The translations under genes and the position numbers were made by a program. Below, piece after piece: positions 1 to 7,859 of a stretch of 64,000 bases of DNA. The notes under the pieces are model-generated. The model worked only from the letters and a program-made list of their open reading frames with translations, did no database searches and was not told the origin of the DNA. Each line of letters opens with the position of its first letter. Positions within the stretch are counted from its first letter, which is position 1. Origin of the DNA: UBA2136 sp963974105 (GTDB lineage Bacteria > Pseudomonadota > Alphaproteobacteria > UBA2136); the NCBI GenBank assembly GCA_963974105.1, contig CAXBBG010000001.1:372001-436000 (forward strand), read 5' to 3'.

Positions 1-1425
1 CGAACCCTTTAAATTCACCAAGGTATCTACAGCAACCAGCGCATTTAAACGGTCTTCTTTATTCATATTAGCAATCATATCTAAGGCGGCTGCCTTAAAT
101 ATATCCTGCGGAGATGCTGAACCATTTCTTAATAGAGTGTAATAACCCACAAGCTGTCTTTGTATTGCCGTATATTCTGCAACAGCGCCTTGAGGTAAAC
201 TTATATCCTTTGGCAAGCGTGCGCCGTTTGGCAACCAATCATTTCCATGTAATCCAGCCTTAAACAACGAATCAATTAAAGATTGATTTAAACCATAACC
301 TATTAAGACGTTACGTAGATGAATATCGTTAGATTGATTAAGCAATAAACACAACAAGTCTAGCACCATAATAGCCCCAGGTATTTCCCATATTTTATGG
401 GCGAAGCTTGAATGCGCCACACCTTGTTTCTCTAACGACTTTTGTACACGCAAAGCGTCCCAGTCGGTTCTTGTTATCACACCAATACGCTTTTGAGGAT
501 CAATCGCTTTTAATTTCTGAACCAGTACCATCAACTCTTCATCAGAAGAAGAGAACTCTTCAAACTTCACGTCAATGCTTTTAGACGCATCGCACTGTAC
601 GTTTTTAGGGATATGCCCCTCCAGACCCGTAATAAGCCCCTGAAGAGACGCAGCAAGTGGTGTAGACATTCTATAAGAGTGTTCTAATACAAAAGGTTTA
701 ATATAGTCTATATCCTTAAGATCATTAAAAGCCTGAGCTGCTATCGCACCGTCACGCTTAAACGCACAAAGGTCATCATCGCCAAATACACTGGCTTGTG
801 TGCCCGCTTTAATATGATCAAGCAACCACAAAAATTGTATACGTGTGATATCTTGAAAGTTGTCTACGAAAATATACTTCATTGGAACTCTTTTATAGTC
901 ACCCTGCCTAATGCCAATAATATGCTTTCGTAGCACGTCGTAGCGATCTAAATCGCACAAGCGTTTATAAGCACAAAGCAAGTCGAAGTGCGGCGCTGTT
1001 TCTTGTGGTTTGCGTGCAAGGCTTTTAAAATATCGGATAATGTGCTCAGCCTCAACCGCACTTCCCTTAAATCCAACCTCACCCATCGCTTGACGAATAT
1101 AACGCCTTGATTGCTTGTCCGTTGAGAATTTAAACTCCGTACCTTCATCTTTCTCAATCTGATTTTGTGCAAAAATACGCAAAGTCCCTATATGCATCTT
1201 ATCAACCAAATCACCCAAACGTTTTCGTAATTGACTTGTAAGCACCTGCCAAGAATAGTAAGTGAATGCAACAACATAGATGTCTTCTGGCGCTACACCT
1301 TTAGATATAAGATGAGCAATGCGCTCAACAAGAACGTCTGTTTTCCCCGTACCAGGCGCACCAATAACAGAGCATGACCCTTCATGCTCTACAATACGTT
1401 GCTGTGCTGGCGATAATTTATTCAT
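1..1425 (-). CDS. UvrD/Rep-like superfamily I helicase, degenerate, C-terminus cut by window edge
   Basis: The minus-strand frame opens at ATG 1425 and stays open to base 1 (475 codons seen). Motif I is intact (GAPGTGKT, residues 22-29). Other motifs are altered: the Walker B motif reads VDNFQD (residues 187-192) where UvrD-family proteins have VDE-[FY]-QD, the GDDDQ-type motif III reads GDDDLCAF (from residue 215), and motif Ia reads FTYYSW rather than a FTNKAA-like string. A motif IV-like HSYRMS follows near residue 250. The fold is therefore recognisable, but the catalytic Glu of motif II is replaced by Asn. It lies 3' of the tra gene set, separated by a terminator. Whether it is a mobilisation-associated helicase or an inactive relative cannot be decided without its C-terminus. 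Confidence 0.8.
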   Translation of the reverse strand, partial: MNKLSPAQQRIVEHEGSCSVIGAPGTGKTDVLVERIAHLISKGVAPEDIYVVAFTYYSWQVLTSQLRKRLGDLVDKMHIGTLRIFAQNQIEKDEGTEFKFSTDKQSRRYIRQAMGEVGFKGSAVEAEHIIRYFKSLARKPQETAPHFDLLCAYKRLCDLDRYDVLRKHIIGIRQGDYKRVPMKYIFVDNFQDITRIQFLWLLDHIKAGTQASVFGDDDLCAFKRDGAIAAQAFNDLKDIDYIKPFVLEHSYRMSTPLAASLQGLITGLEGHIPKNVQCDASKSIDVKFEEFSSSDEELMVLVQKLKAIDPQKRIGVITRTDWDALRVQKSLEKQGVAHSSFAHKIWEIPGAIMVLDLLCLLLNQSNDIHLRNVLIGYGLNQSLIDSLFKAGLHGNDWLPNGARLPKDISLPQGAVAEYTAIQRQLVGYYTLLRNGSASPQDIFKAAALDMIANMNKEDRLNALVAVDTLVNLKGS

Positions 1426-1554
1426 GCATACAGTTTAATTGAGAATAATATTTTTACCTAGTCTTTGCTAATTTATAGAAAGATGGGCGTATTTTCCTTG
1501 CAACAGAATCACATGTCTATATTAGAGATATTTAATGTAACAGGTGTATATACA

Positions 1555-1584
1555 AAAAGAAGGCGCCCATAAGCGCCTTCTTTT
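1555..1584 (-). terminator. Rho-independent terminator of the tra gene set
   Basis: A perfect 10-bp stem (AAGAAGGCGC, loop of 6, GCGCCTTCTT; 1557-1582) is followed on the minus strand by a T-run. It lies just past the TraK-like stop codon and separates that set from the helicase. Confidence 0.85.
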
Positions 1585-1597
1585 AAACAAAGTCAAT

Positions 1598-2317
1598 TTA
1601 GCGTTCAAATATAAGGAAGAGAACGCCTTGATCATTCGGCTTGCCTTTTCCAGCTAAGCGCATATTTTCCATTGCCGCACGGCGCAACACACCCCACTCA
1701 CCCGTTTTAGGGATTGAGATAGCGGGTATATTCACCTCGTTCGCATTTGGATATTCATTTTGAACATTCACTACCAAACCTGTGTATTTAGGTGACTGCC
1801 AAACCTCTGTAAGGTCAAACGTTAGCCCTGCGCCTTTAAACCATGCAGGAACCACATACGTCTCACGCAGCACACCAGGAACGTCACGGTCCTCTGCCAT
1901 GGCACGGATCACATCGTTAATGCCAAAATTTTGCGCAACCCTTTTCTTTTGTGCGTCTAGTTTTTGGCCGTCAACAATTTCAAGAAACGCACGGTATGGT
2001 ACATCCGTTGTTGCAACCACAATATAAGTTGCACCTGATGCACCTGTTAAAAACATACGCGTTGCCATTTTAGGCAATAAAGAACGCATACGGAAAGCAC
2101 GGTTACCATAACCATCAACTACTAAAACATCTAAGTAGTCACTGTTTTCTACAGTAATGTTAATAATTTCTTCTGGAAATTCAACATGAGAAATATCATT
2201 TTCGTTTAAACCAATTGTCATTGTATGAGTTGGTCCGCGCCATACCATTGTATCCGCCACAGCCAACCCTGAAACTAATGAAAATAGTACCGTTAGCAAT
2301 ACTAAAATATTTTTCAT
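1598..2317 (-). CDS. traK: TraK-like F-type T4SS secretin-like periplasmic protein
   Basis: This predicted exported protein of 239 residues has a clear N-terminal signal peptide (cleavage near LAVA|DT). F-plasmid TraK, the VirB9-like outer-membrane core protein, has almost the same length and follows TraE in its operon, as here. ATG 2317 is preferred over the in-frame GTG at 2332 because AGGTGG lies upstream of it and the signal peptide begins there; this leaves a 4-bp gap from the traE stop. The body is beta-rich with no membrane segment. The call rests on gene order, length and export signal rather than a diagnostic motif. A DotH-like identity is an alternative that the neighbours do not favour. 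Confidence 0.6.
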   Translation of the reverse strand: MKNILVLLTVLFSLVSGLAVADTMVWRGPTHTMTIGLNENDISHVEFPEEIINITVENSDYLDVLVVDGYGNRAFRMRSLLPKMATRMFLTGASGATYIVVATTDVPYRAFLEIVDGQKLDAQKKRVAQNFGINDVIRAMAEDRDVPGVLRETYVVPAWFKGAGLTFDLTEVWQSPKYTGLVVNVQNEYPNANEVNIPAISIPKTGEWGVLRRAAMENMRLAGKGKPNDQGVLFLIFER

Positions 2318-2321
2318 AATC

Positions 2322-2969
2322 TTATTTTCCACCTAACTTTGTATTCGAACTTATTTCTTTAGCGCTATATGATTCTAACTCAAAACCAAATGGGTTTGAT
2401 TTAGAAATGTAACGCTGACGGAATTCCATTGTATAACGCATTGGCACGGCTTCTACAACAGTTCCTGCGATAATATATTGCCTTGTACCTTCAATTGTAA
2501 CTATTTGCTTTTTACCACGACCGCTTGGACCTGTGTCACCTTCAATTTTAAAGGCTGTTTGATCTGGTACAAATAAAGAAGAACGCTCATCTTGATAAGC
2601 CTTTTGAACCAAGTCCTTAAAGTGACTTTGAGCCAAAGCCAACATATCGTCATCAAAGAAACGTTCAATTTCTCGGTATTGATTTTCTAGGTTTGAATAA
2701 GTGTATGTGTTTAAACTGTTTACAACAAGGTAAGAAAGTTCTTTCAACATAATTTCAGAATTCGCAGGTGTATAAAAACCAGCCACACTACCGGGTACAA
2801 CATAAACCTGTGCTTGCGCACGCAAGCTTTCATACTTTGCATTTAATGAACTGTTTTGAGCTGTCAACTTAACAGACCAAATAATTAAAAGTATAAGTAT
2901 AATAAGTAAAACACCAGCAACGCGTTGCCACTTATCAATCACACTACCTGCTCTTGCAATAAAATCCAT
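2322..2969 (-). CDS. traE: TraE-like F-type T4SS inner-membrane core protein
   Basis: The protein has 215 residues, with one N-terminal membrane anchor (about residues 18-38, after a short cytoplasmic RAGSVIDKWQR segment) and a periplasmic domain. This is the VirB5/VirB8-like layout of F TraE (about 190 residues). The stretch YVVPGSVAGFYTP after the anchor resembles the VIP-type motif that follows the anchor in TraE proteins. It sits between TraL-like and TraK-like genes in the F order. In a conjugation-type machine TraE belongs to the inner-membrane part of the channel or pilus-assembly complex. DotI/IcmL is the main alternative, because it shares the same topology. Confidence 0.65.
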   Translation of the reverse strand: MDFIARAGSVIDKWQRVAGVLLIILILLIIWSVKLTAQNSSLNAKYESLRAQAQVYVVPGSVAGFYTPANSEIMLKELSYLVVNSLNTYTYSNLENQYREIERFFDDDMLALAQSHFKDLVQKAYQDERSSLFVPDQTAFKIEGDTGPSGRGKKQIVTIEGTRQYIIAGTVVEAVPMRYTMEFRQRYISKSNPFGFELESYSAKEISSNTKLGGK

Positions 2970-2991
2970 TTTCTATTTCTTTTTATATTTA

Positions 2992-3255
2992 TTAAATTTC
3001 AAACCATGGTGCTTTTTTGGGGTTTTTAAAAAAACTGCCAATAGTAGCAAAGCGGTACCATAACCTAAAAAACATACCTTCTGGTTTGTTTGCCGTTATT
3101 TTATTAACAACATAAACACCACCTAAACCAGCAGCCCAAGCAATCATAACACTATTTAAAGCAAACATAGCGGCATAATGCAAAACCAAAAATGTAATGA
3201 CAAATTCAGCCATTTTATTGGGTCTATCAATATTTCTTGGTACAGATCTCATCAT
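2992..3255 (-). CDS. traL: TraL-like F-type T4SS small membrane protein
   Basis: The protein has 87 residues, matching TraL/VirB3-type length (F TraL is 91). The N-terminus VPRNIDRP matches the family's characteristic PR-x-hydrophobic-D-x-P start, and two hydrophobic segments follow (about residues 18-36 and 38-50). The C-terminus is basic and aromatic (RLWYRF, PKKAPWF). It lies 3' of the pilin gene, separated by a terminator, and 22 bp upstream of traE. TraL/VirB3 proteins help assemble the T4SS pilus at the inner membrane. Confidence 0.7.
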   Translation of the reverse strand: MMRSVPRNIDRPNKMAEFVITFLVLHYAAMFALNSVMIAWAAGLGGVYVVNKITANKPEGMFFRLWYRFATIGSFFKNPKKAPWFEI

Positions 3256-3305
3256 AATACTTTTACAATAGCATATAAATATTATTACACCTATTATTTA
3301 GCTAC

Positions 3306-3337
3306 AAAAAAACCCTGCTTAAAGCAGGGCTTTTTTA
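3306..3337 (-). terminator. Intra-operon terminator between pilin gene and traL
   Basis: Stem CCCTGC / GCAGGG (3313-3329, 5-nt loop) with A/T runs on both sides. It lies between the TraA-like stop and traL start, so it probably attenuates read-through and gives more pilin than downstream mRNA. Confidence 0.8.
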
Positions 3338-3351
3338 GTTTTGTGGTATTT

Positions 3352-3708
3352 TTACAAGTCAGTTGCGTTCACACCTGCATCAGAAGCGGCACCACCTGTA
3401 GCATCTTCGAAACCAGCACGCATCCAGTCAAAGATACCTGGGAAGGCTGTTAGCGCCACACCACCGATCATTACCATAATACCCCAGCTAGACTGCTGAA
3501 TAAGCCACATGTAAAGGCCAAACAAAGCGATACCGAGGCCAACAAGCGTACCGATACTACCTTGTAGCATTTCCATGATATTGTTCACGAACTCACCACC
3601 TGCTTCAGAAGCGCTACCACTACCTGTTTGTGCAAGTGCGAATTCTGGAACCATTGTTAAAACTAAAGTAGCTAAAGCTACGAAAGACATTGTCATAAAT
3701 TTATTCAT
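3352..3708 (-). CDS. traA: TraA/VirB2-like T4SS pilin precursor
   Basis: This 118-residue precursor has a long signal peptide ending in FALA|QTGSGSAS, a small-residue-rich linker, and two hydrophobic helices (about residues 53-71 and 76-96) joined by a short polar loop. That is the layout of TraA/TrbC/VirB2 pilins, and F TraA is 121 residues. ATG 3708 is chosen over ATG 3723 because GGAG lies about 9 nt upstream of it. The gene heads the traA-L-E-K set and is followed by its own terminator. It is likely transcribed from a predicted promoter at 3799-3827. Confidence 0.72.
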   Translation of the reverse strand: MNKFMTMSFVALATLVLTMVPEFALAQTGSGSASEAGGEFVNNIMEMLQGSIGTLVGLGIALFGLYMWLIQQSSWGIMVMIGGVALTAFPGIFDWMRAGFEDATGGAASDAGVNATDL

Positions 3709-3798
3709 ATTAGATTTCTCCATTTTTTTAAGAACCGTTGAGCTTCCGCCAGGGCCATTCTTGCCAACCCATGCCTTTTAAAATAAGGACTTAGAAGA

Positions 3799-3827
3799 AT
3801 TATGGTGCATATAAAAACACATTACAA
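3799..3827 (-). promoter_or_regulatory. Predicted sigma-70 promoter for the TraA-like pilin operon
   Basis: On the minus strand TTGTAA (3822-3827) is followed after exactly 17 nt by CATAAT (3799-3804). It sits about 90 nt upstream of the pilin start, in the gap after the upstream lipoprotein gene. Confidence 0.45.
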
Positions 3828-3852
3828 GTCTTTAATGCATATTTTCCTTCTT

Positions 3853-5559
3853 TTAGTCGGAAATAACAAACAACTTACTGTTATCAAAACGTTTAAACGT
3901 TAAGGTAACACCATGCGTTTGCTTCACCTTCCCTTGCACATATGCAAGGAATTCGTCAAAACGTGCTTCTGCAATTACTGTCCACTTTTCTTGCGGGATA
4001 GATGCATATTCTTTGGTCAAACGCCACTCAATCTTCCAGTCACCAATACGGTTACTTAACTGCCCCAGCGTATGTTTCATCACGTCATTTAATGTTTGAT
4101 CTTCTTCTTTTAAAATAACCGTATGGCCTTCCATTGGATGTGTTGCGGCTATACCATCACTTATAACCTCACCCTCAACAGCCTTAGGCGCTTCTAATGC
4201 TGCCAAGCGCTCTTCAAGTATAAGTATTTTCTTTTGGTAACGTTCTGCAGGCACTTCAAACTTCTTCAAATTATCAAACGCTGGAATTGTTATACTTTGC
4301 CCTGCATCAATTTCCATCGCGCGGCGCATAACCGTGCTTGCATCCACAAACAATCTGTTCGATTCACGCTCCATTGCGTCGCGTTTATCCAAACGCGCTG
4401 CCTGTGCAATAGCTTCGGCTTCAGCAATTTTTTGTGCCGCTTGTAAAATCATATTCTGCCTTGTGGTACTTGCGCCCATTTCAGCTTGAGCCAAATCTTT
4501 ACGTAATGCCAACATACGCTCTTCTTGCGTACGTACTGTTTCTATATGCTTACGTTTAAGATCGTGCGCTATCATCTCATATTCTTTTGCACGCTGTTCT
4601 TTTTGAGCAATAACATTATCAACCTTACGCTCAACCTGCTGACGATCACGCCTTTCAGCTGTTAATGTACGCTGACCTTTTTCAATCTCTTGTTTGAGGC
4701 GACGTTCTTTTTCTTTTTGATATTCAATAACCTTTTCAGCACCACGAAGCTGCACTAAAAGAGACTTAATCTGTTTTTGATGTTCTTCTAAAAGTTCATC
4801 GGAACTTTTACGGCTCAAGTCGCGCACACCGGCTAAAAGATGTTCAGCCTGCTTCACAATCTCATTATGCGCCTTATCTTCTTTCCAGCGGTTTACCGCA
4901 CCCGCAAGTTCTGCATCAGATACACGCCCTGCCATTTGTGTGCCAGGTGGCATTAGCTGAACAGGTTCAAACGTTTGATCAACATTCATACGCTCACCAT
5001 GCGTGGGTACAACACCGTCTTGATATTCTATTACATGACGCTCTGCCCCTGTAAACGGTGCCTGCGCTGCATCTTCTGGTGTAGATGTTGGTATTTGCTC
5101 AATATCAATAATGTTAAGCGCTTCTGTATTTAAATACATATCTTTTTCTGGCAGCTTACCGTATTTATCTATAAATGTGATATTCACCGATGGGTCAGCA
5201 GCACGTTTATATAACTTCATTTTACCATCAAAAAGAGTTTCTGAATGCTTACAAGGGTCACCGTCACGGTCAAACAAATATTTCTTCTCAGCTGTAATCA
5301 TATCCACCTGAACACCGTAACCTGTGGCTTCGTTACAGTCAGATGTTGATGCATCTGGCGCACCCGCTGTTGCCTGCCCTATGAGGTGCGCTTGCGCAAT
5401 AACCGCCCCTTTATCTTTTGTAGGGTTTTCTAAAGGCACTGGCTGAAGAAGTTGTCTATCAGATCCCATTGCAATTTCACCATGATGGCAACCAGCAACC
5501 AACAAAGTTGTTGCTAAGAGTGTAAGTTTTGTTTTGTTATACATATGCACTATCACCAT
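3853..5559 (-). CDS. Coiled-coil lipoprotein with C-terminal TcpQ/PilL-type domain (paralogue A)
   Basis: This 568-residue predicted lipoprotein has a LLVAGC lipobox (Cys 24 from the first ATG). After an N-terminal domain of about 200 residues comes a long charged coiled coil (about 240-470). The C-terminal ~85 residues read W-x5-W ... F-x2-F ... G-x-x-L-x-F ... LFVISD, the same pattern as the TcpQ-type domains of its neighbours. The start at 5559 overlaps the upstream stop by one base (TAATG); an internal ATG at 5544 has a better ribosome site (GGTGAT). TcpQ/PilL-type proteins assist the outer-membrane secretin, so an outer-membrane to peptidoglycan brace is plausible. The function is inferred. 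Confidence 0.75.
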   Translation of the reverse strand: MVIVHMYNKTKLTLLATTLLVAGCHHGEIAMGSDRQLLQPVPLENPTKDKGAVIAQAHLIGQATAGAPDASTSDCNEATGYGVQVDMITAEKKYLFDRDGDPCKHSETLFDGKMKLYKRAADPSVNITFIDKYGKLPEKDMYLNTEALNIIDIEQIPTSTPEDAAQAPFTGAERHVIEYQDGVVPTHGERMNVDQTFEPVQLMPPGTQMAGRVSDAELAGAVNRWKEDKAHNEIVKQAEHLLAGVRDLSRKSSDELLEEHQKQIKSLLVQLRGAEKVIEYQKEKERRLKQEIEKGQRTLTAERRDRQQVERKVDNVIAQKEQRAKEYEMIAHDLKRKHIETVRTQEERMLALRKDLAQAEMGASTTRQNMILQAAQKIAEAEAIAQAARLDKRDAMERESNRLFVDASTVMRRAMEIDAGQSITIPAFDNLKKFEVPAERYQKKILILEERLAALEAPKAVEGEVISDGIAATHPMEGHTVILKEEDQTLNDVMKHTLGQLSNRIGDWKIEWRLTKEYASIPQEKWTVIAEARFDEFLAYVQGKVKQTHGVTLTFKRFDNSKLFVISD

Positions 5560-7271
5560 TAATCAGTAATTACTAATATACGTTCAGCTCTAAAAATATT
5601 AAAAGTTAAACCGAACCCACGGTAACCCTTCATATAGTTAGAAATGTAACTTGCAAAAGAATCAAAATCTGTTTCGACATCTAAACTAAAACGCTCTTTA
5701 ATCACATCCATATTCGATTCCTTAAGTTTCCATCTTACCTGCCACGGCCCTACATAAGGCTCGGCACGCTTTAACATATTGTCTAAAATATCGCTCAGCT
5801 GGCTATTGTTTTCATGCAAGACTACCTGGTAATCTTCTAAGTCTATCCAGTCTTCTTGTGCATAACCACCAACAACACCACCTTCAGCACCTGGCGTCAT
5901 CTCAATACCGCTTACCTTCGCAGATGACTCTACAATACGGCCGATAGCTAAATCACCTTTGTGAATATCTTCGTTATTTGCCTCTAACAGTTTTTCATCC
6001 TCCATCGAAAGCACACGCTCTTCCATAGCAAAGACACGCTCTTCAATAGCGGTTCTATATTCTTCGATACCCTGCTCAGCTTTAAGTTTATCTTCTTTTA
6101 ACTTCTCAACCTTAGCTTCCCAAATTTCCTGTTTTTCTTTGATACCGTCTTTTGTCGTGTTTAAGTCTTTTTCTATCAATTCACGCTCACTTTGTAATGC
6201 AGCAAGCTTCACGTCATATGTTTCTTGAACAGCTGTTAGGCGCTCTTCTAAACTTTCTTTCATCTTACGCTCACGCTCATCGGCCTCAGCCAATCTTTGC
6301 GCTTCATTCGCTTCCATGACTGTTAACTGCTCACGCAATTTAGACATCTTAAGTTCAATCGCCGCCTGCTCTTTCGCACGTTCATAGTCGCGCATTTCAA
6401 GTTGCTTTTTCTCTGTTTCCGCCGTTTTAACAACAGCACTTAACTGTAAACGCCTTGCTTCTTCAACTTCTTTACGAATAGCCAATTCTTCTAGCAAACG
6501 AATTTCACGCGCTTCTTCCATGGCCTGTTTACGTGCAAGCACCAAGCGTTTTTGAACTTCCTGCTCAAAGGCAACGCCTTTAAGGCTTGACTCTAAGCTT
6601 TCAGTTTTACCTTCAACTTCTGTAAATTTTTTATCGAGCGCACGAATAAGGACGTTTTTATCAGCCTTTAAACTTGCCAATTCTTGCAATGCCAGCTTAA
6701 TTTCTTCTTTGTGTCGTTGGTTTTGCATAGAACCTGTTTTATCTATTTCAGCCAAACGACCGTCAACAGCTTGAAACTTCTCATCTAAAACACCTAACAA
6801 TGCATTTTTCTCAGATAACTTTTGCATTTCAGACGCTTTTAAATAAGAAATGTTTTTATCGATCACATCAAACTTAGATTTAACCAATGCCATTAACTCT
6901 ATATCTTTTGCTGCTTGACGCATTTCTTCGTTACGCATTTGAGCTACACGATTCTCAACTTTATTAAATTGTTCAGCAATGCGTCGTTCCTGTCCATTCG
7001 ACATCTGTAAAAGTTCCTGCTGAAGTGCAGTAAATTCTTCACGCAATCTATCAACGTCACGCTTCGGCATTTCCCAACTTGGGTCATAGCTACGCTTCAT
7101 AATAATACCACCCGTCGAAATCGTTTCCATCTCTAAGGCTTTTTCTTGAGTTGCGCGCATATCAAGCACAGGTTCGGCTTTGCCTGTGGTTGTTTGGTAA
7201 GCACCTTGACAGGCTGATGTTGCCAAAAATGTGGCTAAAATACACAGCTTATGGATTGTTTTATTTGTCAT
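5559..7271 (-). CDS. Coiled-coil lipoprotein with C-terminal TcpQ/PilL-type domain (paralogue B)
   Basis: This 570-residue predicted lipoprotein (lipobox ATSAC, Cys 21) has almost the same length and plan as its downstream neighbour: anchor, very long coiled coil (about residues 70-430, rich in Glu, Lys, Arg and Ala), then a C-terminal TcpQ-type domain (W-x5-W about residue 500, ending RILVITD). The similarity outside the C-terminal domain looks like shared heptad composition more than close identity, so this is either an old duplication or convergence. A coiled coil of this length could span a large part of the periplasm. It is translationally coupled to the next gene by a one-base overlap. 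Confidence 0.75.
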   Translation of the reverse strand: MTNKTIHKLCILATFLATSACQGAYQTTTGKAEPVLDMRATQEKALEMETISTGGIIMKRSYDPSWEMPKRDVDRLREEFTALQQELLQMSNGQERRIAEQFNKVENRVAQMRNEEMRQAAKDIELMALVKSKFDVIDKNISYLKASEMQKLSEKNALLGVLDEKFQAVDGRLAEIDKTGSMQNQRHKEEIKLALQELASLKADKNVLIRALDKKFTEVEGKTESLESSLKGVAFEQEVQKRLVLARKQAMEEAREIRLLEELAIRKEVEEARRLQLSAVVKTAETEKKQLEMRDYERAKEQAAIELKMSKLREQLTVMEANEAQRLAEADERERKMKESLEERLTAVQETYDVKLAALQSERELIEKDLNTTKDGIKEKQEIWEAKVEKLKEDKLKAEQGIEEYRTAIEERVFAMEERVLSMEDEKLLEANNEDIHKGDLAIGRIVESSAKVSGIEMTPGAEGGVVGGYAQEDWIDLEDYQVVLHENNSQLSDILDNMLKRAEPYVGPWQVRWKLKESNMDVIKERFSLDVETDFDSFASYISNYMKGYRGFGLTFNIFRAERILVITD

Positions 7272-7349
7272 CAGTTTTTACAAGGCCTTACGTAGATTAA
7301 ACTTTTACCCACGTATACCTTAAAAGAACACTACATAAGACGCAACCTA

Positions 7350-7796
7350 TTAGCGCCATGATATAACAAGAACATATGTAACAATGATGGAAAAAAGCAA
7401 CACCTTAGATGCAACAAGGCGAGATTCAATCCATAAACCTACTGCAAACATAAGGTTTATACTTAATATAAGGGCTGGTAAAAGCGCGACTTGAGCCCCA
7501 ACCATTACATAAGCAACGGTGAATATAAAGATAGAAAGCAACTCGATTATGCAATAACGTGAAGAAACGGGCGCTTCGCAATAATGACATTTACGTCCAA
7601 ACATTAAATAAGAAACCACAGGGATAAGATCTATACCTTTCAGTTTTGTGTTACATGAAGGGCAGTAGCTTGGTGGGTTTGATAGCGGTATGCCACGTGG
7701 CACGCGGTAAAGCATACACGTTAAAAAGGAACCAGACACACCCCCTAAAATTATGACAAACAAGGGTATAAGCCATGGCCTTTCCTGCGCTATCAA
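7350..7796 (-). CDS. Truncated prepilin-peptidase-like protein (A24 family) lacking catalytic aspartates
   Basis: The protein has 148 residues, against about 250-290 for full PilD/GspO enzymes. It keeps the N-terminal zinc/methylase-associated domain: GSFLTCMLYRVPRG, then CPSC and CHYC pairs, then SRYCIIELL. Where A24 peptidases carry the first catalytic Asp (ALIDLDTQLLPD-like), this protein reads VGLWIESRLVAS. It stops about 20 residues later, so the second motif (GxGD) is absent. The only in-frame start is TTG 7796, without an obvious ribosome site. It may be a decaying gene or a retained non-proteolytic domain. In either case prepilin cleavage would need another peptidase gene. Confidence 0.7.
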   Translation of the reverse strand: MIAQERPWLIPLFVIILGGVSGSFLTCMLYRVPRGIPLSNPPSYCPSCNTKLKGIDLIPVVSYLMFGRKCHYCEAPVSSRYCIIELLSIFIFTVAYVMVGAQVALLPALILSINLMFAVGLWIESRLVASKVLLFSIIVTYVLVISWR

Positions 7797-7859
7797 CTCA
7801 AGTATTTTATTTAGGATGTCTATAATACAGCGCCTTTATACAAAAAATAATTATAACAA

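Noticed and set aside
948..1172. Open frame overlapping the helicase on the minus strand
   Set aside because: Lies in another frame inside the helicase gene, without a ribosome site or family features.
1598..3255. Alternative reading as a Dot/Icm-like (IcmT, DotI, DotH) T4BSS set
   Set aside because: DotI/DotH topology is similar, but the TraL-type start, the pilin gene upstream and the F order traA-L-E-K fit better, and IcmT motifs are not seen.
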